DNA from: Quercus robur
Lineage: Eukaryota > Streptophyta > Magnoliopsida > Fagales > Fagaceae
Direction of reading: 5' to 3'
DNA length: 64,000 nt
Assembly: GCF_932294415.1 (NCBI RefSeq)
Contig: NC_065537.1
Location: 51,194,302 to 51,258,301 of the forward strand
The notes under the pieces are model-generated. The model ran no database searches. It worked only from the letters and a program-made list of their open reading frames with translations, and was not told the origin of the DNA. Below, one piece after another: positions 24,091 to 34,632 of the stretch. Position 1 is the stretch's first letter; every line of letters starts with the position of its first letter. The position numbers were made by a program, and so were the translations under genes.

Positions 24091-26028
24091 GTGCTTCGAA
24101 GTGCTGACTACACAGGAAGGATCGCCATGTGGAGTGCTCTTCTGGGGGCTTTTGATATTAAATATATGCCCAGACCCTCCGTCAAAGGACAGGTCCTCGC
24201 GAACTTGGTAGCAGAGTTTGCTGAGCCCTCTATAGAAACGCTGACCGAGAAGAAAGACCTGGGCGGAAAACTGGTTGGCGCGATTTCGGCCGGGGAAACC
24301 ATGCATTGGAAGGTCTACGTGGATGGCGCGGCCAACCAGAGAGGATCAGGAGTTGGGATAGTTTTAATATCGCCAGACGGCGCTGTCATTGAAAAGTCAT
24401 TAAGACTCGGATTCTCGGCTACGAACAATGAAGCCGAATACGAAGCCTTACTTCAAGGAATGGCAATGGTTCAAAGGTTGGGTGAGAGAGTAATAGAAGC
24501 CTTCTCGGACTCCAGATTAGTGGTCGGACAAGTGGTGGGAGAGCTGGAAGCTCGAGATACTAGGATGCAAGAGTATCTGGGACAAGTCAAACGGTTACAG
24601 GAGAGCTTTGAATCCTTCAGTTTAACGCACATCTCTAGGAGCGTAAACACTCATGCAGACTCGCTGGCCACTCTTGCCACGTCCTCGGCACGCAATCTGC
24701 CACGAGCGATCCTAGTCGAAGATCTAGTTAAGGCCAGTCCCATCAGTGGAAACCCGATCCAAGTCCATCAGATAAGACAGAGCCCCAGTTGGATGGACCC
24801 CCTAAGGAATTTCCTCCAAGATGAGATCCTACCGAAAGAAAGACTAGAAGCCGAGAAGATACGTAGAAATGCTCCTCGTTTTTGGCTATCAGAGGACCGC
24901 AAACTTTATCGGCGCTCCTACTCTGGACCGTACCTGCTTTGCGTACATCCAGAGGAGTCCGAGTCTCTTCTTGAAGAGTTGCATGAGGGAGTTTGTGGAA
25001 GTCACACCGGAGGAAGATCGCTGGCGCACAGGGCACTCACCCAAGGATACTGGTGGCCGAACATGCAGAGACAAGCCCAGGAATACGCTAAGAAGTGCGA
25101 TCAGTGCCAAAGATTCGCCCCAAATATCCACCAACCCGGAGGGGTTCTCAACCCACTCTCCAGTCCATGGCCGTTCGCGCAATGGGGTCTTGATATTGTC
25201 GGACCTTTTCCCAAGGCTGCGGGGAACAAGCGATACATAATAGTCGGAACCGATTACTTCACTAAATGGGTGGAGGCTGAGCCTTTGGCCAACATCAAGG
25301 ACGTGGACGCCCAGAAATTCATCTGGAAGAACATTATCACCCGCTTCGGAACTCCGAGAACACTCATTTCCGACAATGGTCTTCAGTTTGACAGCAAGAA
25401 TTTTAGGGAGTATTGCCGTGAGTTTGGGATCATTAATCGATATTCCACCCCCGCATACCCCCAAGGAAATGGGCAAGTCGAGGCCGTAAACAAGGTCATA
25501 GTGAACGGATTGAAGAAAAGATTGGATGAGTCAAAGGGGAGATGGGTAGAAGAACTACCGCACGTCTTATGGACCTATCGGACAACGCCGCGGCGTTCCA
25601 CCGGTGAGACCCCCTTCTCAATGACTTACGGGGCTGAGGCTGTGCTTCCGATCGAGAACAATTTCCCCACATTGAGGTCTAGCTCGTTTACCCCAAGCGA
25701 TAACGATGAGTTGCTAGGAAGAAGTCTGGACCTAGCCGAGGAAAGGAGGGAGAAGGCCACGATTCACATGGCCTATTATCACCAGAAGCTAAGACAAGGG
25801 TATGATGCTAATGTCAAACTGCGGCCTCTGGGTCCAGGTGATCTCGTGATGAGGAAGATTCTTGGCAGCGCAAAGAACCCCTCTTGGGGCAAGTTGGGGC
25901 CCAATTGGGAGGGACCATACCGTGTCACATCCGTGGCCGGAATAGGCGCCTACTACCTAGAAGATTTGGATGAAAAAGCTGTACCTCGACCATGGAATGT
26001 AAATAACCTCAGGAGGTATTATTATTAA
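24091..26028 (+). pseudogene. second RNase H and integrase
   Basis: An open frame of 645 residues, the 3' end of the polyprotein. It opens with the end of the connection domain. A second, archaeal-type RNase H follows (VYVDGAANQRGSG, NNEAEYEALLQG, SDSRLVVGQ, HADSLATLA), the hallmark of the Tat lineage. Integrase comes next: the HHCC zinc finger (H..H..CDQC), then the catalytic core with the DDE residues in GLDIVGPF, SDNG and GQVEAVN. A basic C-terminal region ends at TAA (26026-26028). This part has no internal lesion. As part of the broken polyprotein it would not be made from the normal start, though the domain itself looks intact. Confidence 0.92.
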
Positions 26029-26090
26029 TAAGAATGGCTTAGCATACGTTCTCTTTCATGACTATTTGCCGCTTGCCAGTCTACATTACA

Positions 26091-26660
26091 ATTATTTATA
26101 AGTTTTAAACAGAACCCAAGTCCTGCATGGCTCCTCGGACCACAGACTTGGGGGAAATTAATACTTAAGCCGATTATTTATAAGTTTTAAACAGAACCCA
26201 AGTCCTGCATGGCTCCTCGGACCACAGACTTGGGGGAAATTAATACTTAAGCCGATTATTTATAAGTTTTAAACAGAACCCAAGTCCTGCATGGCTCCTC
26301 GGACCACAGACTTGGGGGAAATTAATACTTAAGCCGATTATTTATAAGTTTTAAACAGAACCCAAGTCCTGCATGGCTCCTCGGACCACAGACTTGGGGG
26401 AAATTGTTACTTAAGCCAACTATTTATAAGTTTTAAACAAAACCAAAGTCCTACATGGCTCCTCGGACCACAGACTTTTGGGGAAGTTATTACTCATGAC
26501 AGCTCATAGTTTTAAACAGAACCTAAATCCTGCATGGCTCCTCGGACCACAGACTAGGGGAAATTATTACTCATGACAAGTCATAGTTTTAAGCAGAACC
26601 TAAGTCCTGCCTGGCTCCTCGGACCACAGACTTTTGGGGAGATTATTACTTGTGATAGAT
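26091..26660 (+). repeat. 82-bp tandem array inside the retrotransposon
   Basis: About seven copies of an 82-bp unit. The first five start at 26091, 26173, 26255, 26337 and 26419, exactly 82 bp apart, and the first four are almost identical. Later copies are degraded. Each unit contains CTCCTCGGACCACAGACTT. It lies between the end of pol and the antisense gene. Such arrays are known from the 3' regions of Tat-lineage elements and can seed satellite DNA. Confidence 0.95.
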
Positions 26661-26934
26661 TGGGAGATTATTACTTAAAGGAAATCACTTTTAATACATG
26701 CGCACAGTCTAGCACCATCGCGACCCTCAAATGAACAACCCAAAAACCCATTTTCATTTTGACCATTTGCCTGTATCTACCTCGTTGCAAATGTTTAAAA
26801 AAGAACGCTATTGACACGCATCCGTAGTAAGCAAAACGAACGTCTTATATTAATATTCCAAGTACATTAGCAAGAGAGGTCCTTACAAAAAAAAAAAAAA
26901 AAAAACTATTCACTAAGGTTGAAAACCTAGAAGG

Positions 26935-29390
26935 CTAAGCTTCAGCAGGAGGATCTTCTTTCTGCTCGGGCTGGGGAGGAGGAGCCTCGATGGTGGGATC
27001 TGCGGCGGGGTCCTCCGTCATATCAGACACAAGGGCGGCATCAGGCACCGTCAGATCCTGCTCAGGAGCCACTTGGGCGTCATTAGGATTCGCACGGATC
27101 TCCCGAGGATAGAAGATACTCTCGGGCAATCTTAGTGCCGAATCCGTAGGAACTCCTGCAGCATCAAGAGCATGAACCCATGAAATACTGCAGTAATCCC
27201 TGCATACCTCGGGAATCTCCTCAGATAGCCTGGCCTCCGTCTCTTCGGCCCCAAGCTGTCGAGCGGCCTCCTTCTCGGCCTCTGTTGCCTCTCGGATCAG
27301 CTGAGCATCCTCCTTTACCCGCCTCAGCTCATCCTCTACTTTTTGCAGGGCAGTTTTGAGGTCCTGCACTGCCTGCCTCTCGGTGTTAAGGTTAAGCTGA
27401 GCCGTGTACAGTTGTTTGCGCTGGTCCTCCGCCTGATCCTCGGCACTCTTCAAGCCAGCCTCTGCACTTTTACGTCGGTTCTCCGAATCCTTGAACTCAG
27501 CTGTGAGTTTAATGTGATCATGCTTGAGGGACCCCAAGGCTTTCTCCACCTCTGTCCGAGCCTGGGTCTCAGCCTCAGCCAGATTGCGGCTATTACGGCA
27601 AAACTCCTCAGCCACGAAGACCTGCTGACTAATCTGCAGACAAAACAAGAGTGTCCTTAAAAGAAAAATATATAATCTAACAGGAGCAAGTAAATGGACA
27701 AAACAGTAAAAGGATTACTTACCAGCGCGAGATCCCTTTTAAGGGATAGGAAGAGCTCGGACTGAGTGCACCGCCTGTAGGCCTCCATGTCCCGAGGAAG
27801 AAGTAGGGGCTGCTCTAAGGCCTCCGCCACGTACCCTGCCCGGCCACGATTATACTCTCGAACCGAAGCAGTGTAAGGAATGGCGAGCCCATCCAGCTCC
27901 AACTTTGGGTCCCATGGACGAGGGGAAGTGCGCACTTCAGCAAGGTTCCCCTCATCCCTACTGTCCGAGGAGGTGCCCCTTCTGCTCCTTGGCGCCCGTG
28001 TGGTTTTCTGCTGCTTGGTCGGCTGGACAGCCACCTCGCCTTCCTCAGGCGTGTCCACCGGCCTCTTCTTCTTCAGGTCCGGATTAACCTTAAGGCCAGG
28101 GTCCGAGACACCCTGGGGGACCACCGGGGGAAGGGTCTTGGCCTGTAATGGAGTTGGCCCCTTCGAAGATTGACCCTTTGGTGACTGACCTTTCCCCCTG
28201 GAGGACATCAGCTCCTTCAAGGACTTCCCTTTTCCTGCCATGGGCTCAGCCTCTTCGTCTGAGGTATCGTCCGAGCAGATAACGATTGAGGGAACACCAA
28301 CTGCGGAATGTCGGTCCTGCTCGGCTTCAGGATTGGAAGACTCCCCTAAAGGATTTTGCTGAATTTCCTCCTCGAAGTAAAACTCGTCTATTTCTTCCTA
28401 AAGAGAAAGACGGGAAGATTCAGTTTCTTCTTTAATCAGAGCAGCCACGCCAGGCTCATTTACCGGAGGAAGCTGCTCCGCTAAGTAAGGATTCCTGACC
28501 CCAGGCAGCACTACTGGTGGCAGATCGTGTGGAGCTAGGAACCCGTTTCGGGACACGTCAATCCTAGCCAACCTCGGACTGCCCGCCCTTATAGCGTGAC
28601 CGATTGCCTGGAAAGCTTTGCTCAGGGGCTGATAGCCCAGAACCAGATGGGCCGCACGCAACTGTCCGTCCTCGGTGGCGTAAATCTCCGACCTGAGAAG
28701 ATAATTCAGCGCTGGCACATTCGTAAGGTCTATCCGAGAAGCGACGTGAATTTTGTCTGCAAACAACCAAGAAAAGTGGGGTTAGCCCATGAAATTCTCC
28801 AATTACACAGAAAGCAAAAAAATATATAATAATAACCCCTTAACAACAAATCCTTTCCCAAAAAGGATCGATCCTAATGACGCCGCACCTGGGTTTCCTG
28901 CCCGAGTTGGACAATGAATACCGTCGAACCACTCCCCAGAATCAATGAGGAAGTCATTCTTCACGGTCTTATTGGATACCGGGAGACAAGAGATCAACCT
29001 AACATCCTCGTTCCGGGATTTAAGATAATACCCATCATCCCCGAGGCGGTGACATTCGTACAGATAGGCCACATCATGCCAAGTGAGGCCTAGATTCATC
29101 CGCTCGTCTAAGACGTCTACACAGCCTAGTATCTTGAACATATTCGGGGCACACTGATACGGCGTCAACCTATGGTTGAACAGGTACTCCCTTGTAATCC
29201 TACGCATGGGAAGTGTCATCCCTCCCTCTATGAAAGCAATCATGGGGATAACAACTTCCCCCTCAACTCTATCTGTCAGTATTCCTTCAATAGGACAGTA
29301 CCGCAGCCCAACCCTCGGGGGAATGCGGTATTTCTCCCTAAAGGCTTCCATAGCGGCTGGAGTTTTTACTAGTTTTTCGAATCTACCCAT
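26935..29390 (-). pseudogene. antisense gene of the retrotransposon (plant-transposon-protein type)
   Basis: A multi-exon gene opposite to gag-pol. Exons: 29390-28889, 28756-27723 and 27633-26935. Introns are GT-AG with matching phases, giving 2235 nt or 744 codons plus stop. The N-terminus (MGRFEKLVK..., LTWHDVAYLYECHRLG, YYLKSRNEDVRLISCLP) resembles the conserved domain annotated in plants as putative gypsy-type transposon or plant transposon protein. The middle is a disordered Lys/Ser/Pro-rich linker. The third exon is a long coiled coil followed by an acidic Pro-rich tail. One in-frame TAG at 28400-28398 interrupts exon 2; it fits CAG-to-TAG. Antisense genes in this position are known in Tat-lineage elements (for example gene23 of maize Grande); their role is unknown. 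An upstream 86-bp intron (29486-29401) may lie in the 5' leader. Confidence 0.8.
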
Positions 29391-29667
29391 CTGAACTGAA
29401 CTGGGGAAATGAAAGTAAAGACTAAAAAGAAAAGCAGAGTCCGAGGAGGAAATTGAAACGGTGAGAAAAGCGAAATGTACTGATACCTTCACAAAACGCT
29501 CAAGGGGACGCCTGGAAATCTCTCTTGGAAGAAACGCCTCACAAAAACGGCTACGGCGGCGTAACGGACGCAAATGTTCGTATGTCTCTGGGATTCGGTG
29601 GAGTTCTCTGGAGTCTTTTGGGGTTTGAGAAATGCTGATGAAAGAAGAAACTGAACCCCGCTGACGT

Positions 29668-29676
29668 CTTATATAG
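29668..29676 (-). promoter_or_regulatory. TATA box of the antisense gene
   Basis: The minus strand reads CTATATAAG, a strong plant TATA box in an otherwise GC-richer stretch. It is about 280 bp upstream of the likely ATG (29390) and ~95 bp upstream of another ATG (29573). It suggests that the antisense gene has its own promoter between pol and the 3' LTR. Confidence 0.6.
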
Positions 29677-29934
29677 CAGGGAGGAGAGAGAAAAGATCAT
29701 CCCTGCCTAAAAATACGAGAAAAAAACGAAGGCCGTTCGATCCACGCCAAGCCGTTGGATGAAGGGAACATAACGCCTCCAGAAGTTAATGGCCACGCCT
29801 CGTAAATTGTGGCGCGTCAAAAGTAACGGTCCGCACGCGCACCCCACGATCTCCTTATTTCCCTCCACTCACAAATATCAAAACCCCGCTTTTCTCCTCG
29901 GAGGGAGGTTAAAACCGCAGTTTTGAGGGGTTAT

Positions 29935-30621
29935 TGTGGGGCCCGGCCCAAAAATGATGGGCTATTCCAAGCTCAGGCCCGTCTGAGGAGCGTCCTGTCC
30001 AACGAAAAGCCTCATATGAAGCGCTATTCAACCCCAATAGCGTCAAGGAAACCTGTCCGAGGAGTAACTCCTCCTCGGACATCGCGAAGCCCAGACTAGA
30101 AACTTGCCCCAGCCATTTCAGCTCGTCTTCCCAACATATAAAACGAATTAAATTCAAAATATCTCACGGAAGGCTACCACCACATTAATTGCGCCCCAAC
30201 CACCCTCTTGGCCGCATTAATGAAGAAAAGACTCCTGAACAGTACCGCCTTGGCCTCTGTAACTCACAAAGGGTCTGATGAGGGCGTCTGATGGGACAGG
30301 TGCTCGAGTGGATGCTTGGATGATTAACAGGTGTAAGGCTGGGATGAAAAGAAGAGAAATATATAATGTAGTGGAGTCCCTCAAAGAAGGGGACGAGAGA
30401 ACTGTATCAGAAACAAAAAAGAAATAAAATCAGACTTGAGAAAGATCCATTCTGGTGTTTTTCTATTTTCCTTTTGCAAACCATACTGCCCATGCATAAG
30501 ACCGAACAAGTTCACTGAGGCCAAGTTCTTTGACCCATCCTCTACAAATAATTATTGTGGGTTGCGCTTTGGGCCAGGGCCTAATCAACACGAGTTGGGC
30601 CAGGAAAATCGTGCAACCACA
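29935..30621 (+). repeat. 3' LTR (687 bp)
   Basis: Same length and termini as the 5' LTR, with three transitions seen by eye. It is preceded by a short purine tract (GAGGGG near 29925-29930) that could be the polypurine primer for second-strand synthesis. Confidence 0.96.
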
Positions 30622-30953
30622 ATATATATTTTAAATCTCTCTATATACCCAAAAAAAAACCCGATGAAATATTAAAAAAAAAAAAAAACTCTCTCCCTCA
30701 AACACACTCAGCCCGAGTCCCCAAAAAAACCATAAACCCCGATATCAAAATCTCTCTTTCAAATGCACGCCCATCTCCTATCTCCTCCTCCTCTTTCTTC
30801 TTCTTCTTCTTCATGCAGACCTATCTCCTTCTACTCTTTTTTTTTTTTTTTTAATTTTTGTTTGTAAAACACCTAACCTAGCCAATTATTTTCTGTATTC
30901 CAACTCCAAATTTGATTATGAATCTAGATTTGCTTAGGATTACAAACCCTATA

Positions 30954-31464
30954 TGTAGTGACCCAAAAAGGGGGGTCTTGCATTCCATGGAATCCCATAT
31001 CGCCTAGGGAAGCACATGGGAATGTATTTATAAGGAATGACCTCCCTTCAATGTGTAGAGGCCTTTTCCCCAGCGCAACCTGGGAAATAACAAAACCATG
31101 AGGGGTATGGGCCCCAAAGTGGATAATATCTACACAGTTGAGGCGGGGCCGTTACAGATGGTATCAGAGCCATGCCCTAGCCGGAAGTGTGGGCCCCACA
31201 TGCAAGGACGCGTGTGCCCGTAAGGGGGGTGAATTGTAGTGACCCAAAAAGGGGGGTGAATTGTAGTGACCCAAAAAGGGGGGTCTTGCATTTCATGGAA
31301 TCCCATATCGCCTAGGGAAGCACATGGGAATGTATTTATAAGGAATGACCTCCCTTCAATGTGTAGAGGCCTTTTCCCCAGCGCAACCTGGGAAAGAACA
31401 AAATCATGAGGGGTATGGGCCCCAAAGTGGACAATATCTACACAGTTGAGGCGGGGCCGTTACA
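30954..31464 (+). mobile_element. TRIM (terminal-repeat retrotransposon in miniature)
   Basis: A 511-bp element with two 203-bp LTRs (30954-31156 and 31262-31464; TGTAGTGACCC...CCGTTACA) that differ at about four positions. The primer-binding site TGGTATCAGAGC (31159-31170), complementary to initiator tRNA-Met, starts two bases after the first LTR. A purine tract TAAGGGGGGTGAAT precedes the second LTR. A perfect target duplication CTATA flanks it (30949-30953 and 31465-31469). There is no coding capacity; it must be mobilised by another element's proteins. Confidence 0.93.
31235..31288 (+). repeat. 27-bp duplication at the TRIM 3' LTR border
   Basis: The first ~23 bp of the LTR (TGTAGTGACCCAAAAAGGGG) plus TGAAT occurs twice in tandem, starting at 31235 and 31262. 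The LTR's own A5G6 run resembles the polypurine tract just upstream, so slippage during reverse transcription is a plausible origin. Confidence 0.8.
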
Positions 31465-33195
31465 CTATATTATGAATAGTGTTGTTTTTGGGTTATTTGC
31501 TTAGGATTACAACCCCTATATTATGAATATTGTTTTAATTTTTGTTTGTAGGATGGCTAACCTAACCCATCATGTTTTGTATTCCAACTCCAAATTTAAT
31601 TAGGAATCTAGATTTGCCTAGGATTACAACCCTATGATTATCATGGATACTGCTTTTATATATATATATATATATATATTATGAATGGTAATTTTGTTTT
31701 GTTTTGTTTATTTGTTGTATTATTATAACTCAAGCGTAGATTGAATTACAACAGAGAATTTGTATTGCTACTAATGGCTAGAGTGAATTACAGATATTTT
31801 GATTAAGATGACTGATATTTTGGTAATTGATAATTCTCAATGCTAATTTGTATAGTAAATTCTTTATAGGTTTTTGTTGATTTCTTTAAGTTATAATTTT
31901 GTTTATAGAGAACTGTTATCATTTAGATAGACAAGTTATTGGTGTGAAAATTTTAAATTGACTATGACAAGTCCATGGATTACAATTTAATCAATTATTC
32001 TGGAAAAAAAAAAAAAATCAAAGTCCATTTGTTTTCTTGGCTTCTTGATATGTACAATTAATTGCTGATTTCTGATTATAGACAACTGATTTATAGATAA
32101 TGAGTGCTTTACCGGATTAACTATTCTTTTTAGGTGTGTGTCTCCAACTCCTTTCAATTTCTTTTTGGTCTTTTCCCTTCAGTTTTACAATATCTTCTAA
32201 TATACTTTGCAAATTGTAGAATGGTAGTGCACACTTAGCTGGAAAAAAAGAAAAGAAAAAAACATTTTGAGACCAACATTTGACTTAATATCTTCTAATA
32301 TATAATTGCTCACACAATTGACTTGATAATTATATGGCTAATGTAGCTTTTAGTAAAAAAAAAACAAATTAGAATCTAGTAAATATAATTTCAGTTGCTT
32401 TTGAGACCAACATTTTAACTTCTTTTTTTTTCTTTAATGAAAACTAAAATTTGGGTAGTTTCTGGCTCAATATCTTTTAAATATGTAAATAAATAATAAA
32501 AAAATAATATTTAAATGAAATAAAGAAGAAAAACGTATTTGAAAAAGTAGTACATAAAAGATAAATACAACAGGAGATGCTCTAAATGTCATGGTCTTTT
32601 GAGTACTTCTCTTTGTATCAGCCTATTTTATGTAAATAATGGTTTATTGATTATGAAGATTGATCCGTATTAAGAAGGAAAATGGGCTATGAAGCGTAAT
32701 TCATACTGAAGCCCATTTTATGAAGTAAAATAGTCTGCTGGACTAGTGTTAAGTTGATAAGTGAATGGACCCGGGCCTACAATTTAATCAATTATTCTGG
32801 GGAAAAAAATCGAAGTCCTTATTATTATTATTTTTTTTTGGGTTAAAAAGTCCATATGTTCTTGGCTTCTTGATAGTACAATTAATTGCTGACTTCTGAT
32901 TATAGACAACTGATCATAGATAATGAGTGCTTTACCTGATTGACTATTCTTTTTAGGTGTGTGTTTCCAACTCCTTTCAAATTCTTTTTTGATCTTTTTT
33001 TTACAATCTATATATCTATATATATATATAATAATAAGTAAAATTGAGAGAAACTTAAATTAGAATTTCAAATTAGAGTTCCAATTTTGCTTTATGTGTC
33101 CTAAATTATTTATTCTTAAAGAGTTTTATTTCTTAATTTTAGAATCAAATGTGGAACCACATTATAAATATTCATCCAAGTGAGTTATTAAGTAC

Positions 33196-33881
33196 CGTGG
33201 GGCCCGGCCCAAAAATGATGGGCTATTCCAAACTCAGGTCCGTCCGAGGAGCGTCCTGTCCAAAGAAAAGCCTCATATGAAGCGCTATTCAACCCCAATA
33301 GCGCCAAGGAAACCTGTCCGAGGAGTAACTCCTCCTCGGACATCACGAAACCTAGACGAGGAACTTGCCCCAGCCATTTCAGCTCGTCTTCCCAACATAT
33401 AAAATGAATTAAATCCAAAATATCTCACGGAAGGCTACCACCACATTAATTGCGCCCCAACCATTCTCTTGGCCGCATTAATGAGGAAAAGACTCCTGAA
33501 CAGTACCGCCTTGGCCTCTGCAACTCACAAAGGGTCTGATGAGGGCGTCTGATGGGACAGGTGCTCAAGTGGATGCTTGGATGATTAACAGGTGTAAGGC
33601 TGAGATGAAAAGAAGAAGAATATATAATGTAGTGGAGTCCCTCAAAGAAGGGGACGAAAGAACTGTATGAGGAACAAAAAGAAATAAAATCAGACTTGAG
33701 AAAGATCCATTCTGGTGTTTTCTATTTTTCTTTTTGCAAACCATACTGTCCATGCATTAGACCGAACAAGTTCACTGAGGCCAAGTTCTTTGACCCATCC
33801 TCTACAAATAATTATTGTGGGTTGCGCTTTGGGCCAGGGCCTAATCAACATAAGTTGGGCCAGGAAAATCGTGCAACTACA
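33196..33881 (+). mobile_element. solo LTR of the Tat element family
   Basis: A 686-bp LTR of the same family as the one at 19923-20609 but with clearly more substitutions, including TG to CG at the first base pair. Perfect target duplication AGTAC (33191-33195 and 33882-33886). No internal region remains, so unequal recombination between two LTRs removed it. It lies inside the Helitron, so it came later. Confidence 0.94.
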
Positions 33882-33916
33882 AGTACAAAAACCAAAAAGT
33901 CTAGAATAAATGGATC

Positions 33917-33919
<3 letters not shown>

Positions 33920-33949
<30 letters not shown>
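33920..33949. repeat. poly(A) run
   Basis: About 30 consecutive A inside the right half of the Helitron, followed by a poly(T) at about 33965-33976. Confidence 0.85.
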
Positions 33950-33951
<2 letters not shown>

Positions 33952-34632
33952 GCTTCACAATAATTTTTTTTTTTTTAAATAGACAATTTACATTTTATAC
34001 CTAATAATATTCTTACAAAATTTTTTAAAGAGTTAACAAAATATAAAAAAGACTATCAATAATATTTAAATTATATATGTGAATTATATTATGTATCTTA
34101 TTGTATATTTTTAAGTGTATTCATGCATATGCATGGGGTTACAAACTAGTATCTTCTAATAAACTATGCAAATTCTAGAATGGCAGTGCACACTTAGCTG
34201 AAAAAAAGAAAAAGAAAAAGAAAAAAACATTTTGAGACCAACATTTGACTTAATATCTTCTAATGTATAATTGCTCATACAATTGAATTGATAATTATAT
34301 GACTAATGTAGCTTTAAGTCAAAAAATAAATTAGAATCTAGTAAATATAATTTCAATTGCTTTTGAGACCAACATTTTAGCTTCTTATTTCTTTTTCTTT
34401 TTTAATGAAAACTAAAATTTGGGTAGTTTTTGGCTCAATTTCTTTTTAACGTGTAAAGAAAGAATAAATAAATAATGAAGAAATAATATTTAAAAAAGAT
34501 AGAGAAATGATAGAAAGTTTGTAGGAAAACATATTTGAAAAAGTAAGTAAGTAAAAGGTAAATACAATCATTCACTCTTTAAACAATACAAAAATTTAGA
34601 GAAGCTACTAGAGATGCTCTAAGGGTGACTAA

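Larger units (their letters stand above)
19923..30621 (+). mobile_element. complete Ty3/gypsy LTR retrotransposon, Tat lineage
   Basis: A 10.7-kb element bounded by two 687-bp LTRs (TGTGG...CCACA) and flanked by a perfect 5-bp target duplication ATATA (19918-19922 and 30622-30626), having landed in a (TA)n tract. Order: 5' LTR, primer-binding site, gag, protease, reverse transcriptase, RNase H, a second RNase H-like domain, integrase, an 82-bp tandem array, an antisense gene, 3' LTR. The second RNase H before integrase and the 3' antisense gene place it in the Tat group. By eye the two LTRs differ at only three positions, all transitions, so insertion was recent (roughly 0.2 million years at 1e-8 per site per year, an assumed rate). 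Its frames are nonetheless damaged. Confidence 0.95.
30840..31640 (+). repeat. degenerate tandem repeat around the TRIM
   Basis: A segment containing CCAACTCCAAATTTGATTATG, GAATCTAGATTTGC and TTAGGATTACAAACCCTATA is present at 30895-30953 and again at 31578-31640, with a partial copy at 31497-31530. The TRIM sits inside the first copy. Confidence 0.65.
33007..34149 (+). mobile_element. non-autonomous Helitron interrupted by a solo LTR
   Basis: Starts TCTATATATC and ends ACAAACTAG, inserted between A and T. A 14-bp perfect palindrome CATGCATATGCATG (34122-34135) lies 10 bp before the terminal CTAG, the position of the Helitron 3' hairpin. The empty site ACAA|TATCTTC is preserved in the duplicate copy at 32190/32191, proving precise insertion without a target duplication. 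Without the solo LTR inside, it is about 452 bp and non-coding. Confidence 0.92.

Noticed and set aside
20451-25476. Numerous minus-strand frames opposite gag-pol
   Set aside because: Shadow frames caused by GC-rich coding sequence on the plus strand; none has a recognisable domain.
26091-26660. Regular repeats that could suggest a CRISPR array
   Set aside because: The 82-bp units are contiguous with no unique spacers, lie inside a plant retrotransposon and have no cas genes; it is a eukaryotic sequence.
28398-28403. CTTTAG as a splice acceptor in the antisense gene
   Set aside because: No matching donor was found upstream and the reading frame continues unchanged after it, so an in-frame TAG is the simpler reading.
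28398-28766. Separate 122-residue minus-strand gene
   Set aside because: It is exon 2 of the antisense gene; its apparent start lies in the preceding intron and its end is the in-frame TAG.
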